Of a stretch of DNA of 64,000 bases, positions 43,350 through 51,631 are shown piece by piece; within the stretch, counting starts at the first letter, position 1; every line of letters starts with the position of its first letter. This DNA is from Atlantibacter sp032062175 (GTDB taxonomy: Bacteria > Pseudomonadota > Gammaproteobacteria > Enterobacterales > Enterobacteriaceae), in NCBI RefSeq assembly GCF_032062175.1, contig NZ_DAMBQK010000001.1, forward strand, positions 310,001 through 374,000. The letters are read 5' to 3'. The position numbers were made by a program, and so were the translations under genes. The notes below the pieces were generated by a model. The model ran no database searches, was not told where the DNA came from, and was given only the letters and a program-made list of their open reading frames with translations.

Positions 43350-44798
43350 TTAGCGCCGAAGTTTTTGCTCTTCCTGTTCGGCAAGCCGGCAAATCTGACG
43401 CGCCATGCCGCGAAAGATGAACAAATGCGCTGGGATCATCACCAGCCAGTAGAATAATCCGGGGGTGCCGTGGGGGTGCCACCAGGCGCGGACGTCCAGC
43501 GACCGTTCCGGCCCCAACTCGCGTAAATTGAACGACAACCGCCCCAGTCCGGGCGCTTTCATACCGAACAGCAGCGTCAATTGCGCTTCCGGCTCGACGA
43601 TAATCACCTTCCAGCTGTCCACGGCGTCGCCGACCTGCAACAGCGCCTTTTCCGGGCGGCCCTTCGCCAGCTTATGACCGAGCAGCAGATCAATTCCGGC
43701 GCGGGTGCTCCACAGATAATTGCCGAAAAAGTAGCGCTCCTTTTTACCGCCGATACGGTTAACGACGTTCCACAGCGATTCGAGGCTGGCGGAAGTTTTC
43801 AGCGTACAGCCCGCCTGTTTTGGGTAGTAGCCGTATTCGGGACGCCAGCGGGCAAACGCCTGGGCGTCATAGCCCCAGTCGCTGGAATTTACCAGTTTAT
43901 CTTCTTCTTTCAGCGTCTCACGAACCGCGTCGTCAAAGGAAATCAGCTGCTGCGGGATTAATTCACGCAGGGCGGTGTCGTCCGCCAGAAGATCGTGTTT
44001 CAACCCCTGGATCAACGCCCGGGCAATGGCAGGTGGCACCGAGGTGATCATGTTGAGAAACCACACCGAGATCCAACTGGTGGGGAAGGGGATGGGGATC
44101 AACGGACGAGGGCGGCCGCTGATTTTCATAAACCGCTCGAACTGTTCCTGATAGCTCAGCACTTCCGGCCCAGCGGCTTCCAGAATGCGGTGCTCAGTGG
44201 ACGGGTAATCAAGCAGCTTCAGCAGATACACCAGCAGGTTTTCCAGCGCGATAGGCGTGGTGCGTGAGCGCACCCAACGCGGCGGCGTCAGTACCGGCAG
44301 GTTGTAAACCATGTCGCGCATCACCTCAAAGGCGGCGGAGCCTGCGCCGATAATAATGCCCGCCCGCAATTCAGTCACCGGCACCCCGGAATCGCGCAGC
44401 GTATCGGCGGTCAATTGGCGCGCCCGCAGATGATCCGAGGGCGCGTCTTTACTTTGTAAAGAGCTTAAAAATATCACCTGGCGCACCGGCGCCTGGCGCA
44501 GCGCATCGCGCAGATTCAGCGCCGCCTGGCGCTCTTTCTCCACGAAATCCCGCCCGTCGCCCATGCTGTGCACCAGATAATAGAGCGTGTCGACACCCGC
44601 CAGTAGGTCGGGCAAGTTTTCTGGCCACAATAAATCCAGGGTGTGGCAGGTCACGCCCGGTAGCTGGCGCTTTTCCAGCCGTTCGACATTGCGTGCAGCG
44701 GCAATGACCTGATGCCCTTCAGCGCTCAGCCTGGGGAGTAAATGTTGGCCAATATACCCGCTGGCCCCCAGAACCAGTATCCGCTGCGACTCGCTCAT
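43350..44798 (-). CDS. ybjT: NAD(P)-binding protein YbjT with C-terminal DUF2867
   Basis: This protein has 482 residues (476 in E. coli). An N-terminal NmrA-like Rossmann domain (VLGASGYIGQHL, motif at 11-17) is followed by a DUF2867 domain (about residues 310-460: WSTRAGIDLLLGHKLAKGRP, WWHPHGTPGLFYWLVMIPAH). A hydrophobic stretch near the C-terminus may associate with the membrane. It lies 12 bp after ltaE on the same strand. Function is unknown. Confidence 0.9.
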   Translation of the reverse strand: MSESQRILVLGASGYIGQHLLPRLSAEGHQVIAAARNVERLEKRQLPGVTCHTLDLLWPENLPDLLAGVDTLYYLVHSMGDGRDFVEKERQAALNLRDALRQAPVRQVIFLSSLQSKDAPSDHLRARQLTADTLRDSGVPVTELRAGIIIGAGSAAFEVMRDMVYNLPVLTPPRWVRSRTTPIALENLLVYLLKLLDYPSTEHRILEAAGPEVLSYQEQFERFMKISGRPRPLIPIPFPTSWISVWFLNMITSVPPAIARALIQGLKHDLLADDTALRELIPQQLISFDDAVRETLKEEDKLVNSSDWGYDAQAFARWRPEYGYYPKQAGCTLKTSASLESLWNVVNRIGGKKERYFFGNYLWSTRAGIDLLLGHKLAKGRPEKALLQVGDAVDSWKVIIVEPEAQLTLLFGMKAPGLGRLSFNLRELGPERSLDVRAWWHPHGTPGLFYWLVMIPAHLFIFRGMARQICRLAEQEEQKLRR

Positions 44799-44810
44799 CC
44801 CTGCTCCTCG

Positions 44811-45812
44811 TTACCGTTGTTGAAACTGCTGCCAGCTGTCGACCACTTCCGCTAACTGCTCGCGACTGACGTCCAGATGCGTCACCAGGCGCGTCACCGG
44901 CGCGGCGCTAATCAGAATATCGCGGCGCTTCATAAACTCGCGCAGTTCGGCGACATCCTGCTGCGGCACGCGCACAAACAGCATATTGGTGTCCTGACGA
45001 CGCACGTCCGCGCCGATCTCTTTCAGCGCCCCGGCCAGCCATGCGGCGTTATCGTGATCGTCTTTCAGGCGAGCCACATTGTTTTGCAAGGCGTACATTC
45101 CCGCCGCCGCCAGGATCCCGGCCTGGCGCATACCGCCGCCGACCATTTTCCGCCAGCGGGTAGCGCGTTTGATGTAGTCGTGGCTGCCGACCAGCAGCGA
45201 ACCCACGGGCGTGCCCAGACCTTTGGAGAGGCAGATAGTGAACGAATCGCAGTAGCGAACCACTTCTTCCAGCTCGCAGCCGTAGGACACCACGGCGTTA
45301 AAAATACGCGCGCCATCGACGTGCAGCGCCAGCCCGCGCTCTCGGCTGAATTCCCAGGCCTGCTGGAGATAGTCGCGCGGCAGCACTTTGCCGTTGTGGG
45401 TATTTTCCAGCGCCAGTAAACGGGTGCGGGCAAAGTGGATATCGTCAGGTTTAATTTTAGCGGCCACCTTATCCAGCGCCAGCGTGCCGTCCAGCTCCGC
45501 CTCAATGGGCTGCGGCTGGATGCTGCCTAACACCGCCGCGCCGCCGGCTTCGAACAGGTAGTTATGGGCCGCCTGGCCGACGATGTATTCTTCGCCGCGC
45601 TCGCAGTGGCTCAGCAGCCCGACCAGGTTGGCCTGGGTGCCGGTAGGAAGGAATAAGGCGGCTTCTTTTCCGCTGAGTTGTGCAGCGTAAGCCTGAAGTT
45701 CATTAACGGTGGGGTCGTCCCCGTAGACGTCATCCCCAACCGGGGCCGCCATCATCTGTTCCAGCATGGCGCGCCCTGGCCGGGTTACGGTATCACTGCG
45801 TAAGTCAATCAC
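44811..45812 (-). CDS. ltaE: Low-specificity L-threonine aldolase LtaE
   Basis: This PLP enzyme splits L-allo-threonine and L-threonine into glycine and acetaldehyde. It has 333 residues, as in E. coli, from GTG 45812 with AAGGAT upstream. The PLP lysine is Lys197 in CLSKGLGTPVGS. The substrate-binding MIDLRSDTVTRP start and HVDGARIFNA are intact. It lies 38 bp after poxB, whose aerobic acetate metabolism may supply context. Confidence 0.96.
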   Translation of the reverse strand: MIDLRSDTVTRPGRAMLEQMMAAPVGDDVYGDDPTVNELQAYAAQLSGKEAALFLPTGTQANLVGLLSHCERGEEYIVGQAAHNYLFEAGGAAVLGSIQPQPIEAELDGTLALDKVAAKIKPDDIHFARTRLLALENTHNGKVLPRDYLQQAWEFSRERGLALHVDGARIFNAVVSYGCELEEVVRYCDSFTICLSKGLGTPVGSLLVGSHDYIKRATRWRKMVGGGMRQAGILAAAGMYALQNNVARLKDDHDNAAWLAGALKEIGADVRRQDTNMLFVRVPQQDVAELREFMKRRDILISAAPVTRLVTHLDVSREQLAEVVDSWQQFQQR

Positions 45813-45850
45813 GGCATATCCTTTTAATTATCGAGGAGATGCCCTACTTT

Positions 45851-47569
45851 TTACCGGAACCAGTTGGTTTTAGCCAGCTCCAGCACTTCGTCGCCGCGCC
45901 CGCTGATGATGGCGCGCAGCATATACAGGCTGAACCCTTTGGCCTGTTCCAGTTTGATTTGCGGCGGGATGGCCAGTTCTTCTTTCGCCACTACCACATC
46001 CACCAGCACCGGCCCGTCGGTTTTAAACGCCTGGTTCAGCGCCGCGTCCAGCTCCTCGGGTTTTTCAACGCGAATTCCGGTGATGCCGCAGGCGTTGGCG
46101 ATGGCGGCGAAATTGGTCTGATGCAGATCGGTGCCGTCAGTGAGATAGCCGCCGGCTTTCATCTCCATCGCCACAAATCCCAGCACGCTGTTATTAAACA
46201 CCACGATTTTGATCGGCAGATTCATCTGCACCACCGACAGGAAATCGCCCATCAGCATGCTGAACCCGCCGTCGCCGCACATCGCTATCACCTGGCGGTC
46301 AGGCGCGCTGGCTTTCGCGCCCAGCGCCTGCGGCATGGCGTTGGCCATCGAACCGTGGTTAAACGAGCCCAGCAGGCGGCGTTTACCGTTCATTTTCAGA
46401 TAGCGCGCCGCCCAGACGGTCGGCGTACCCACGTCGCAGGTAAAAACGGCGTCGTCATCGGCGAACTGGCTAATCTGTTGGGCCAGATATTGCGGGTGAA
46501 TTTGCTTGTCGCCTGGCTTCGCCAGATCGTCCAGCCCCTTGCGCGCTTCCTGATAATTCTCCAGCGCTTTGTCGAGGAATTTACGGTCGGTTTTCTCTTC
46601 CAGCATGGGTAGCAGAGCGGTAAGGGTAGCGCGAATATCGCCCACCAGCGCGATATCCACTTTACTGTGCGCCCCGATGCTACCCGGATTGATATCAATC
46701 TGGATGATTTTGGCATCGGTGGGGTAAAACGCCCGGTAAGGGAACTGCGTGCCCAGCAAAATCACCGTGTCGGCGTTCATCATGGTGTGATAGCCCGAGG
46801 AAAAACCAATCAACCCGGTCATCCCCACATCGTAGGGGTTGTCATATTCCACATGTTCTTTGCCGCGTAGCGCGTGGACGATAGGCGCTTTAAGTTTTTC
46901 GGCAAAGGCGATCAGCGGTTCGTGCGCCCCGGCGCAGCCGCTGCCGCACATCAGCGCGATATTGCTCGAATAACGCAGCACCTGGGCCAGTTTTTGCAGT
47001 TCGCTTTCTTCCGGTACGACAACCGGCTGCGGGGCTGAATACCAGTGAGTACTGGCGGTTTCCGGCGCAGGCTGTAGCGCCACGTCCCCCGGCAATACCA
47101 CTACCGACACGCCGCGATTGAGCACCGCTTTGCGCATCGCTATCGCCAGCACCTGCGGGATTTGCTCCGGGTTGGACACCAGCTCGCAATAATGGCTGCA
47201 TTCGCGAAACAGCTCTTGGGGATGGGTTTCCTGAAAATAACCGCTGCCGATTTCGCTCGACGGAATATGCGCGGCAATCGCCAGCACCGGCACATGGTTG
47301 CGGTGGCAATCAAACAGGCCGTTAATCAGATGGAGATTCCCCGGCCCGCAGGAGCCCGCGCACACCGCCAGTTTGCCGGTAAGCTGCGCTTCCGCGCCCG
47401 CTGCAAACGCTGCCACTTCTTCATGGCGCGTCGGCATCCAGTCGATGGTGCCCATGCGGTTTAAGCTGTCGCTCAACCCGTTTAATGAATCCCCGGTCAC
47501 CCCCCAGATACGCGCTACGCCAGCCTGCTCCAGGGTTTTGGCGATATACGCCGCCACGGTCTGTTTCAT
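45851..47569 (-). CDS. poxB: Pyruvate:ubiquinone oxidoreductase PoxB
   Basis: PoxB oxidatively decarboxylates pyruvate to acetate and CO2, passing electrons to ubiquinone; it is a peripheral membrane flavoenzyme. The product has 572 residues, as in E. coli. It has the three TPP-enzyme domains, with WGVTGDSLNGLSDSL at the N-terminus and the TPP/Mg motif MCGDGGFSMLMGDFLSVVQM. The C-terminal lipid-binding helix (YMLRAIISGRGDEVLELAKT) is present. GGAGAT lies upstream. In E. coli it is RpoS-dependent. Confidence 0.97.
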   Translation of the reverse strand: MKQTVAAYIAKTLEQAGVARIWGVTGDSLNGLSDSLNRMGTIDWMPTRHEEVAAFAAGAEAQLTGKLAVCAGSCGPGNLHLINGLFDCHRNHVPVLAIAAHIPSSEIGSGYFQETHPQELFRECSHYCELVSNPEQIPQVLAIAMRKAVLNRGVSVVVLPGDVALQPAPETASTHWYSAPQPVVVPEESELQKLAQVLRYSSNIALMCGSGCAGAHEPLIAFAEKLKAPIVHALRGKEHVEYDNPYDVGMTGLIGFSSGYHTMMNADTVILLGTQFPYRAFYPTDAKIIQIDINPGSIGAHSKVDIALVGDIRATLTALLPMLEEKTDRKFLDKALENYQEARKGLDDLAKPGDKQIHPQYLAQQISQFADDDAVFTCDVGTPTVWAARYLKMNGKRRLLGSFNHGSMANAMPQALGAKASAPDRQVIAMCGDGGFSMLMGDFLSVVQMNLPIKIVVFNNSVLGFVAMEMKAGGYLTDGTDLHQTNFAAIANACGITGIRVEKPEELDAALNQAFKTDGPVLVDVVVAKEELAIPPQIKLEQAKGFSLYMLRAIISGRGDEVLELAKTNWFR

Positions 47570-47714
47570 TGGATCTCCTTTTATGCATTCTGATTTCGCT
47601 TAAAGCGTAGTCCATTACCGGATGCAGACCGGGTAACCTCTCATTTTCAGCAGCTCACTGCCGATAATAATTAAGTGTAAATTATTCTCATCTAACAAAA
47701 AAACGGAGGTTCAC

Positions 47715-48143
47715 ATGGTAGCGAAGGTGATAGGGGCGGTGGATAACGCACTCAGCAAGGATGATTTGGGCAAGCTGTTGTTACGGCTGAGCGTGGGCGG
47801 TCTGATGCTGTTTCACGGCCTGCATAAGCTGTTTGGCGGCGTGGATGGCATTGCGGGCATGCTGACCGCGCACGGCATTCCGGGGTTTGTCGCTTACGGC
47901 GTGCTGTTGGGGGAAGTGGTCGCGCCGGTGTTGATTATTCTCGGCGTGCTGACGCGGCTGTCCGCGCTGGGGCTGGCGTTTACTATGGTGGTGGCCTGGC
48001 TGCTGGTGGGGCTGGATAAAACCTTTATGCTCGATAAAGTCGGGGCGTGGGCGATTGAAAGCCTGGTCTACTTCTTCGTGGCGGCGCTGGCGGTGGCGTT
48101 TCTCGGCGCGGGAAGGTATGCGCTGGGCGGGACGTGGCGGTAA
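47715..48143 (+). CDS. DoxX-family membrane protein
   Basis: This 142-residue protein has four predicted helices. It has the DoxX signature: LLLRLSVGGLMLFHGLHKLFGGVDGI, GIPGFVAYGVLLGEVVAPVLIILG and a final helix ESLVYFFVAALAVAFLG. GGAGG is five to nine bases upstream. DoxX proteins are linked to redox or thiol stress; the role here is unknown. It is divergent from poxB and absent from that site in K-12. Its GC-rich coding resembles the chromosome, not the island that follows. Confidence 0.85.
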   Translation: MVAKVIGAVDNALSKDDLGKLLLRLSVGGLMLFHGLHKLFGGVDGIAGMLTAHGIPGFVAYGVLLGEVVAPVLIILGVLTRLSALGLAFTMVVAWLLVGLDKTFMLDKVGAWAIESLVYFFVAALAVAFLGAGRYALGGTWR

Positions 48144-48170
48144 TGGAAACCAAATCTTGCTCATTTGCGG

Positions 48171-48210
48171 GATTTAACGATTTTTAAGCGCTGCTGAAAA
48201 TCGTTAAATC
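48171..48210. terminator. Hairpin downstream of the DoxX gene
   Basis: GATTTAACGATTTT (48171-48184) pairs perfectly with AAAATCGTTAAATC (48197-48210) around a 12-base loop. It lies 27 bases after the doxX stop. It is AT-rich for a terminator stem and could instead be a binding site or boundary repeat. Confidence 0.5.
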
Positions 48211-48221
48211 TTATTAAACAA

Positions 48222-48257
48222 AGTAGGATTAATTAAATCATTTTTATTAATCCTACT
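48222..48257. repeat. Second inverted repeat upstream of the Zorya-like operon
   Basis: AGTAGGATTAAT (48222-48233) pairs perfectly with ATTAATCCTACT (48246-48257) around 12 bases. The run of five T lies in the loop, which argues against a terminator. It is a candidate operator or RNA structure for the island. Confidence 0.55.
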
Positions 48258-48627
48258 GAGTTACTGTACCATTGCTCACATCAAGGAGGTAGCAATGTAA
48301 GTATCTTAAATGAGGGCTGCATTATATTTTAAACAATATGCCGGAATTATTCATAAATTAAAAGCGAGGATTCTGTATTACGTCTATGATTCGATATGCA
48401 CTCATTCCTCATCTTAATGAATTTCAAGTAGTAATATTGTTTAAATTAATATGATTAATTGTTTCAAATTATCATGGGAAGAATGCTTGTTTAGAAGTAA
48501 ACGGATATATTGATTCGGCAATAAAATAGGGCGCATTGATGTGGGGATGGTTGTGGTGTTTTTTATAAAGTCAACGTAAAGCCCCATTCCATATAGTAAA
48601 TCTAGCCAATGATATAAACTGGAAATA

Positions 48628-49938
48628 ATGAAAAAAAGAAATTTGTTTTTTATATTACTTATGTTCAGCGCTCCCTTTGCCGCAAAGGCAGGCACTCTCA
48701 GCACGATTATTTCAGACCCCATAACGAATGGGTTTGTCATGGTTAATTTCATACTGACAATTTTTTTTGCCTTTGTCCGTTTCGACAGATTTGCAGTCTC
48801 ACATGGACCCGAAGTCCTCACCACAGTTGGAATCCTGGGCTGCTTCGTCGGAATTGCAGCTTCATTATTGCATTTTGATGCGACGAATGTAGCTGAAAGC
48901 GTACCCCATCTCCTTGAGGGTGTAAAAACGGCGTTCCTCGCATCGCTTAGCGGTGTAGGTGGCTCGCTGATTATTCGCGGGCGACATTATTTTCGAAAAG
49001 AACCGATACCTCAAAGTCAAGGCACTCCTAAAGCGGCAAATTTGGATGATGTTGTCGCTGCGACTCAGGCTCTTCAACTTAGCCTTTCGGGTAACGAAGA
49101 TGGCAGTTTGCTCTCACAACTTAAATTAATGCGCCAGGAGCAAGTTGATGAACTCCGCTCTTTGAAAATGTCCTTCGATAACTTTTCTCAAAAAATGGCT
49201 CAGGATGGTTCTACTGCTCTTATCGACGCTTTAAAAGAAGTTATTCGCGATTTTAATGCAAAAATCAGTGAGCAATTTGGCGAAAATTTTAAGCATTTAA
49301 ACGCCAGTGTTGAAAAGCTGGTTACCTGGCAACAGCAGTACAAAAATGAACTTGATAATCTTCAGAGTTTGCAAAAATCATCAGCCGATGATCTCCGTGC
49401 CGCTTCCTCCGGATTAGCATTATTTATTGATAGGGCAGCCAGTTTTTCCCAAACAGCGGATGCGCTTGAGTCGACCTTAAAAGGACTGTTTCAGCAGCAG
49501 CAACAAATAGAAGAATCTCAATATTCTTTAACTGAAGTGCTTTCAAAGATGAGAGACGTTACGCCTCAATTTTCGCTAAAAATTGATGAAATGACAGACT
49601 CAATAGCCAAAGGTGTCATGAAAATTCAAGCCGATGTAAGTGATATCGTTAAAAACTTCGGTGCGCAGTACCAATCTTCATCAGCAGAAATGAAACAATT
49701 ACTGACCGAGACCCTCCGCAAATCGCAGTCTGAAGTTAATGATGGTCTTGTTACCTCGATGGAGGCTGTACGCCAAAGCGTGATTACCCTCGATAAAGGT
49801 CTGCAAGAAGAGCTGACCAAAAGTTTGGAATCTCTTGGTCGCCAACTTGCCTCATTATCCGAAAAATTTGTCTCCGACTACACCCCCCTTACTGAACAGC
49901 TACGAGAAGTTGTACGGATTGCTTCAGCTACGAGATAA
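48628..49938 (+). CDS. zorA: ZorA-like MotA/ExbB-family protein of a type II Zorya system
   Basis: In Zorya anti-phage systems ZorA forms a five-subunit channel around two ZorB and extends a long cytoplasmic tail. This protein has 436 residues. A hydrophobic N-terminus (4-20), a helix near 34-51, then the MotA/ExbB core GPEVLTTVGILGCFVGI (60-76) and LLEGVKTAFLASLSGVGGSLI (95-115) are visible. From about 120 to 436 it is soluble and helical, rich in Q, S, K and E with coiled-coil character, and lacks a folded enzymatic domain. The tail is shorter than in type I ZorA. It ends two bases before zorB. Codon use is AT-rich, unlike its neighbours. Confidence 0.85.
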   Translation: MKKRNLFFILLMFSAPFAAKAGTLSTIISDPITNGFVMVNFILTIFFAFVRFDRFAVSHGPEVLTTVGILGCFVGIAASLLHFDATNVAESVPHLLEGVKTAFLASLSGVGGSLIIRGRHYFRKEPIPQSQGTPKAANLDDVVAATQALQLSLSGNEDGSLLSQLKLMRQEQVDELRSLKMSFDNFSQKMAQDGSTALIDALKEVIRDFNAKISEQFGENFKHLNASVEKLVTWQQQYKNELDNLQSLQKSSADDLRAASSGLALFIDRAASFSQTADALESTLKGLFQQQQQIEESQYSLTEVLSKMRDVTPQFSLKIDEMTDSIAKGVMKIQADVSDIVKNFGAQYQSSSAEMKQLLTETLRKSQSEVNDGLVTSMEAVRQSVITLDKGLQEELTKSLESLGRQLASLSEKFVSDYTPLTEQLREVVRIASATR

Positions 49939-49940
49939 AA

Positions 49941-50621
49941 ATGGAAACAGTACAAAGTAACCAATCGTATTGGATACCCCTTGCAGACCTGATGACTGGT
50001 TTGATGATGGTATTTATGTTGTTAACCGCTGCTTTCATGCTTCGCGTTGAACAGACCACGACACTCGTCGTAAAAGAATATGAGATGACAAAGCGAGATA
50101 TGCAGCTGGCTTTACAAAAAGAATTTTCTAAGGACTTAAAACAGTGGAATGCTGAAATACTGGGCGACATGACAATTCGTTTTAACGATCCCTCTGTTCT
50201 TTTTGCCACAGGATCGTCAGAACTTCGTCCCCGTTTCAAGCAAGTGCTGGAAGAATTCTTTCCACGCTATATAGCATTACTGAATTCTGTGAAGTTTAAA
50301 AATGCTGTTAAGGAAATCCGTATAGAAGGTCACACAAGTGCTTTTTGGAATGGAGCAACCGACGAAAAGCAGGCTTATTTTAAAAATATGGAATTATCGC
50401 AGGCAAGAACACGAAGTGCGCTTGAATATCTGATGTCTCTACCTAAGGTACAAAACAGTCAAGAGTGGCTTATTCAACATATGACCGCAAATGGGCTTTC
50501 ATCTTCTCACCCATTGTCATCAGAAGCCTCTATGGCAGCAAACCAACGAGTAGAGTTTCGTATTGTCACGAACGCAAACGAAAAGATGGATCTCATTGCG
50601 GATAAGTTATCAAAAAAATGA
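49941..50621 (+). CDS. zorB: ZorB-like MotB/OmpA-family protein
   Basis: ZorB is the ion-carrying and cell-wall-anchoring partner of ZorA. This 226-residue protein has one transmembrane helix (about 14-34, PLADLMTGLMMVFMLLTAAF); Asp16 at its start is the likely ion-binding residue, as in MotB and known ZorB. The OmpA-like peptidoglycan-binding domain spans about 80-208: FNDPSVLFATGSSELRP, RIEGHTSAFW, NMELSQARTRSALEYL and NQRVEFRI. It follows zorA by two bases and overlaps the nuclease gene by four. Confidence 0.87.
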   Translation: METVQSNQSYWIPLADLMTGLMMVFMLLTAAFMLRVEQTTTLVVKEYEMTKRDMQLALQKEFSKDLKQWNAEILGDMTIRFNDPSVLFATGSSELRPRFKQVLEEFFPRYIALLNSVKFKNAVKEIRIEGHTSAFWNGATDEKQAYFKNMELSQARTRSALEYLMSLPKVQNSQEWLIQHMTANGLSSSHPLSSEASMAANQRVEFRIVTNANEKMDLIADKLSKK

Positions 50622-51469
50622 CGTTCAAACTGCCAGATTTTCTTAACTCGGCGTTGCTGAATGGGTTACGCCATTCAATGAATGCCCCTCTTACTCAAAA
50701 TCCTGAACTAAAAATTGTTATCCCAGGCAGCGAATTTACCACGCTTGAGCGACTCAGGACAGGAATCGTCGATATTAGTCTCGACGACGTTAAGATACAT
50801 GTTGATAGGACTTTGATTTATAAAGGTTATAGGGTGTTGCTTTACATAAGGGATATTAATTCGGTTGCAGGAAAGTCAACTATGCCGAAATACCACCTTG
50901 CTTTTTGTAGCGCCCTCGAAAAAATGACTAAAATCCATAGATTTGAAAAATACGTAGTTGCTAACGGAGATTCTGGAGAATTCAGCGTTAATTTCATTAA
51001 TAATGGTATTGAAACGCAAAAAGTGAGGTTGAATGTTTGTCAGAACTGTCTGGATATTCTTCGCTGGAAAGGATTTGATATGCAAAAAATGCCCCGTCCG
51101 GCACGCCTCTCTTTAGTTACGCATTTTTCACTTCAAGAGTTTTTTACAGAATATCCACGAGATCTTATTGCCGTTAAACCGTCTCATACGTCTGATTCCG
51201 CACCAGCAAACATGTATCCTAAAGAATGGAACCAGATATCTCATAAAATAAAAATGCTGCGTGGGTCAAAGTGTAAAGATTGCGGTGTCGTACTGACGGA
51301 CAACGATGCAAAGTTCCTTCATGTCCATCATCGCAATGGTTTGAAGTATGATAACAATGACTCAAATCTGGTTGTCCTTTGCATAGCATGCCATGCCGAG
51401 CAACCGAAACATGGACACATTAAAATCTCGCCAGAGTACAAAGCATTTATGACCCGATATCAACGCTAA
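50618..51469 (+). CDS. zorE: ZorE-like HNH endonuclease of a type II Zorya system
   Basis: This 283-residue protein starts inside the zorB stop (ATGA), so synthesis is coupled. Residues 1-190 form a domain I do not recognise, with a CQNC pair at 141-144. The C-terminus is an HNH nuclease: zinc pairs CKDC (219-222) and CIAC (255-258), catalytic HVHHRNG (235-241), Asn250 in the DSNLVVLC segment, and His259. HNH plus ZorAB defines Zorya type II, where ZorE is thought to cut invading DNA. The assignment rests on gene order and domain content. Confidence 0.85.
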   Translation: MTFKLPDFLNSALLNGLRHSMNAPLTQNPELKIVIPGSEFTTLERLRTGIVDISLDDVKIHVDRTLIYKGYRVLLYIRDINSVAGKSTMPKYHLAFCSALEKMTKIHRFEKYVVANGDSGEFSVNFINNGIETQKVRLNVCQNCLDILRWKGFDMQKMPRPARLSLVTHFSLQEFFTEYPRDLIAVKPSHTSDSAPANMYPKEWNQISHKIKMLRGSKCKDCGVVLTDNDAKFLHVHHRNGLKYDNNDSNLVVLCIACHAEQPKHGHIKISPEYKAFMTRYQR

Positions 51470-51631
51470 TGAATAGGATATAAGTCTCGACGGGAACAAA
51501 GATGTTTTCACAACTAAAACGGCAGAACATACTTGTAAAAATAGGCTAACAGGACATATCAAAAAAACGCCCAATGTTATACATCAGGCGTTTAATCGGT
51601 TTAATTATACGTAATTGCTATCACTTCAGAA
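51470..51631. terminator. zorE / hcr intergenic region with hcr terminator
   Basis: The gap contains a hairpin AAACGCC (51565-51571)/GGCGTTT (51587-51593). The seven A on its left make a T-tract on the minus strand, so it ends hcp-hcr transcription. It could also serve the zor operon, though less well. The sequence left of about 51560 has island-like composition. Confidence 0.75.

Larger units (their letters stand above)
48144..48627. promoter_or_regulatory. AT-rich control region ahead of the Zorya-like operon
   Basis: This 484-bp gap contains two long hairpins (48171-48210 and 48222-48257) and a start-stop ATG-TAA at 48295-48300 behind AAGGAGG. The rest, 48301-48627, is strongly AT-rich with several TATAAT-like sequences, so no single promoter can be chosen. 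No gene is supported. Confidence 0.5.
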
